Assembly: GCF_025154075.1 (NCBI RefSeq)
Contig: NZ_JAOAMU010000003.1
Coordinates: forward strand, 521,713-585,712
Length of the DNA stretch: 64,000 nucleotides
DNA from: Chryseobacterium herbae
GTDB taxonomy: Bacteria > Bacteroidota > Bacteroidia > Flavobacteriales > Weeksellaceae
Direction of reading: 5' to 3'
The position numbers were made by a program, and so were the translations under genes. Positions 63,526 through 64,000 of the stretch are shown here, one piece after another; positions within the stretch are counted from its first letter, which is position 1, and each line of letters opens with the position of its first letter. A model generated the notes under the pieces. The model was not told the origin of the DNA. It was given only the letters and a program-made list of their open reading frames with translations, and ran no database searches.

Positions 63526-63985
63526 GATGATTTGCTGATAAGTTAATTTGATGATGTGCTAATGTCAATTAAGATATGGAAAAGAAGAATGAAATTTTAG
63601 ATTTAAGTATCAGGTTTTCATTGGACATCATTAAATATACTGAATTACTTGAGAGTAGCAGAAAGTTTGTCATTGCAAACCAGCTCATGAAATCAGGAAC
63701 ATCGATTGGAGCTAATATTTTTGAGGCGCAGAGTTCTGAAAGCAGGGCAGACTTTATCCACAAACTGAAAATTGCAGATAAAGAAGCGAAGGAGACCGAA
63801 TATTGGTTATTGCTTTGTGAAAACTCTGAAAATTATAACTTTGACCCGGCTTTGAAAATACAGTTATTAAGTATTCAGAAATTATTATCTAAAATAATCT
63901 CAACTGCCAAGAAACAGTAATAGATTCAACAATCATCAAATCAACATATTACCAAATCATCACATCATTATATTATCAAATTGAC
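63526..63985. repeat. Degenerate inverted words flanking the four-helix gene
   Basis: GATGATTTGCTGATAAG and AATTTGATGATG before the gene (63526-63563) recur as complements after it (CAATCATCAAATC, CCAAATCATCACATC, TTATCAAATTG at 63932-63984). The copies are imperfect and A/T-rich. Confidence 0.5.
63576..63920 (+). CDS. Four-helix bundle protein (S23/IVS-like)
   Basis: This 114-aa protein has the family pattern: LDLSIRFSLDIIKYTELL, FVIANQLMKSGTSIGANIFEAQSSESRADFIHKLKIADKEAKETEYWL. Homologues are coded in 23S rRNA intervening sequences and as free genes in Bacteroidota; related folds serve as Avd in diversity-generating retroelements, but no reverse transcriptase is seen here. It is flanked on both sides by degenerate inverted TGATGATTTG words. 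Function unknown. Confidence 0.9.
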   Translation: MEKKNEILDLSIRFSLDIIKYTELLESSRKFVIANQLMKSGTSIGANIFEAQSSESRADFIHKLKIADKEAKETEYWLLLCENSENYNFDPALKIQLLSIQKLLSKIISTAKKQ

Positions 63986-64000
63986 TATGGTAACAGAACT

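Noticed and set aside
63576..63920. Diversity-generating retroelement suggested by the Avd-like four-helix protein
   Set aside because: No reverse transcriptase and no template/variable repeat pair were seen in the window.
63987..64000. ATG at the right edge as start of another gene
   Set aside because: Only four codons are visible, too few to support a call.

Overview
The window looks like a stretch of chromosome from a Chryseobacterium-like member of the Flavobacteriia (Bacteroidota). Grounds: AT-rich DNA; no Shine-Dalgarno sequences, but repeated TAnnTTTG (-7) boxes upstream of genes; several secreted proteins ending in a type IX secretion (T9SS) C-terminal sorting domain; and Bacteroidota-specific families (DUF4295, DUF4290, DUF6029, DUF3347, Omp28, haem-binding CxxCH proteins). 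Genus is an inference from gene content and style. No rRNA, prophage, CRISPR array or complete insertion sequence was seen.

Layout. 1-6.4 kb: partial recQ, a tandem array of three OmpA-type outer-membrane proteins, and folK. 6.4-10.8 kb: sppA, a GlsB-like membrane protein, ftsY, an exported RidA-like protein and the rpmB-rpmG-DUF4295 ribosomal operon. 10.9-18.8 kb: a T9SS-exported repeat protein, lnt, a VanZ-like protein, proC, and an aminotransferase-lipoprotein-murB operon. 19.1-27.1 kb: a cell-surface block with three T9SS or secreted proteins, two Omp28-type proteins with WCGxC thioredoxin-like motifs, and a divergent TlpA-DUF6029 pair. 27.2-37.4 kb: DUF1801, a heavy-metal RND pump operon (mgtC, adaptor, CzcA/CusA, TolC), its likely two-component system, and a lipoprotein NlpC/P60-like hydrolase. 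37.8-43.0 kb: a NIL-domain protein behind a palindromic operator, lemA, DUF2207, murA and DUF4290. 43.1-46.3 kb: a GH13 amylase lipoprotein, a DCC protein, a haem-binding protein and a frameshifted gene. 46.6-51.2 kb: katG and a TPR-transmembrane-HTH regulator. 51.4-57.6 kb: a probable copper-handling island (small membrane protein, multicopper oxidase fused to an outer-membrane barrel, haem-binding protein, two DUF3347 proteins, a Cys-rich exported protein, a LuxR-type regulator). 58.0-60.4 kb: small HTH proteins and paired secreted proteins, the most accessory-looking part. 60.7-64 kb: threonine aldolase, tRNA-Gln, der and a four-helix-bundle protein.

The most notable items are: MurA with Asp where fosfomycin-sensitive enzymes have Cys; the multicopper oxidase-barrel fusion inside a metal-handling cluster; the OmpA array, in which two genes are almost identical over the barrel and Ca-binding repeats while the third lacks the peptidoglycan-binding domain; the operator-like palindrome over the promoter of the stand-alone NIL-domain gene; the Omp28/TlpA surface thiol cassette; and a one-base homopolymer frameshift at 46156-46164. 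Where an upstream -7 box excludes the longest possible start, the shorter start was chosen and the reason stated.
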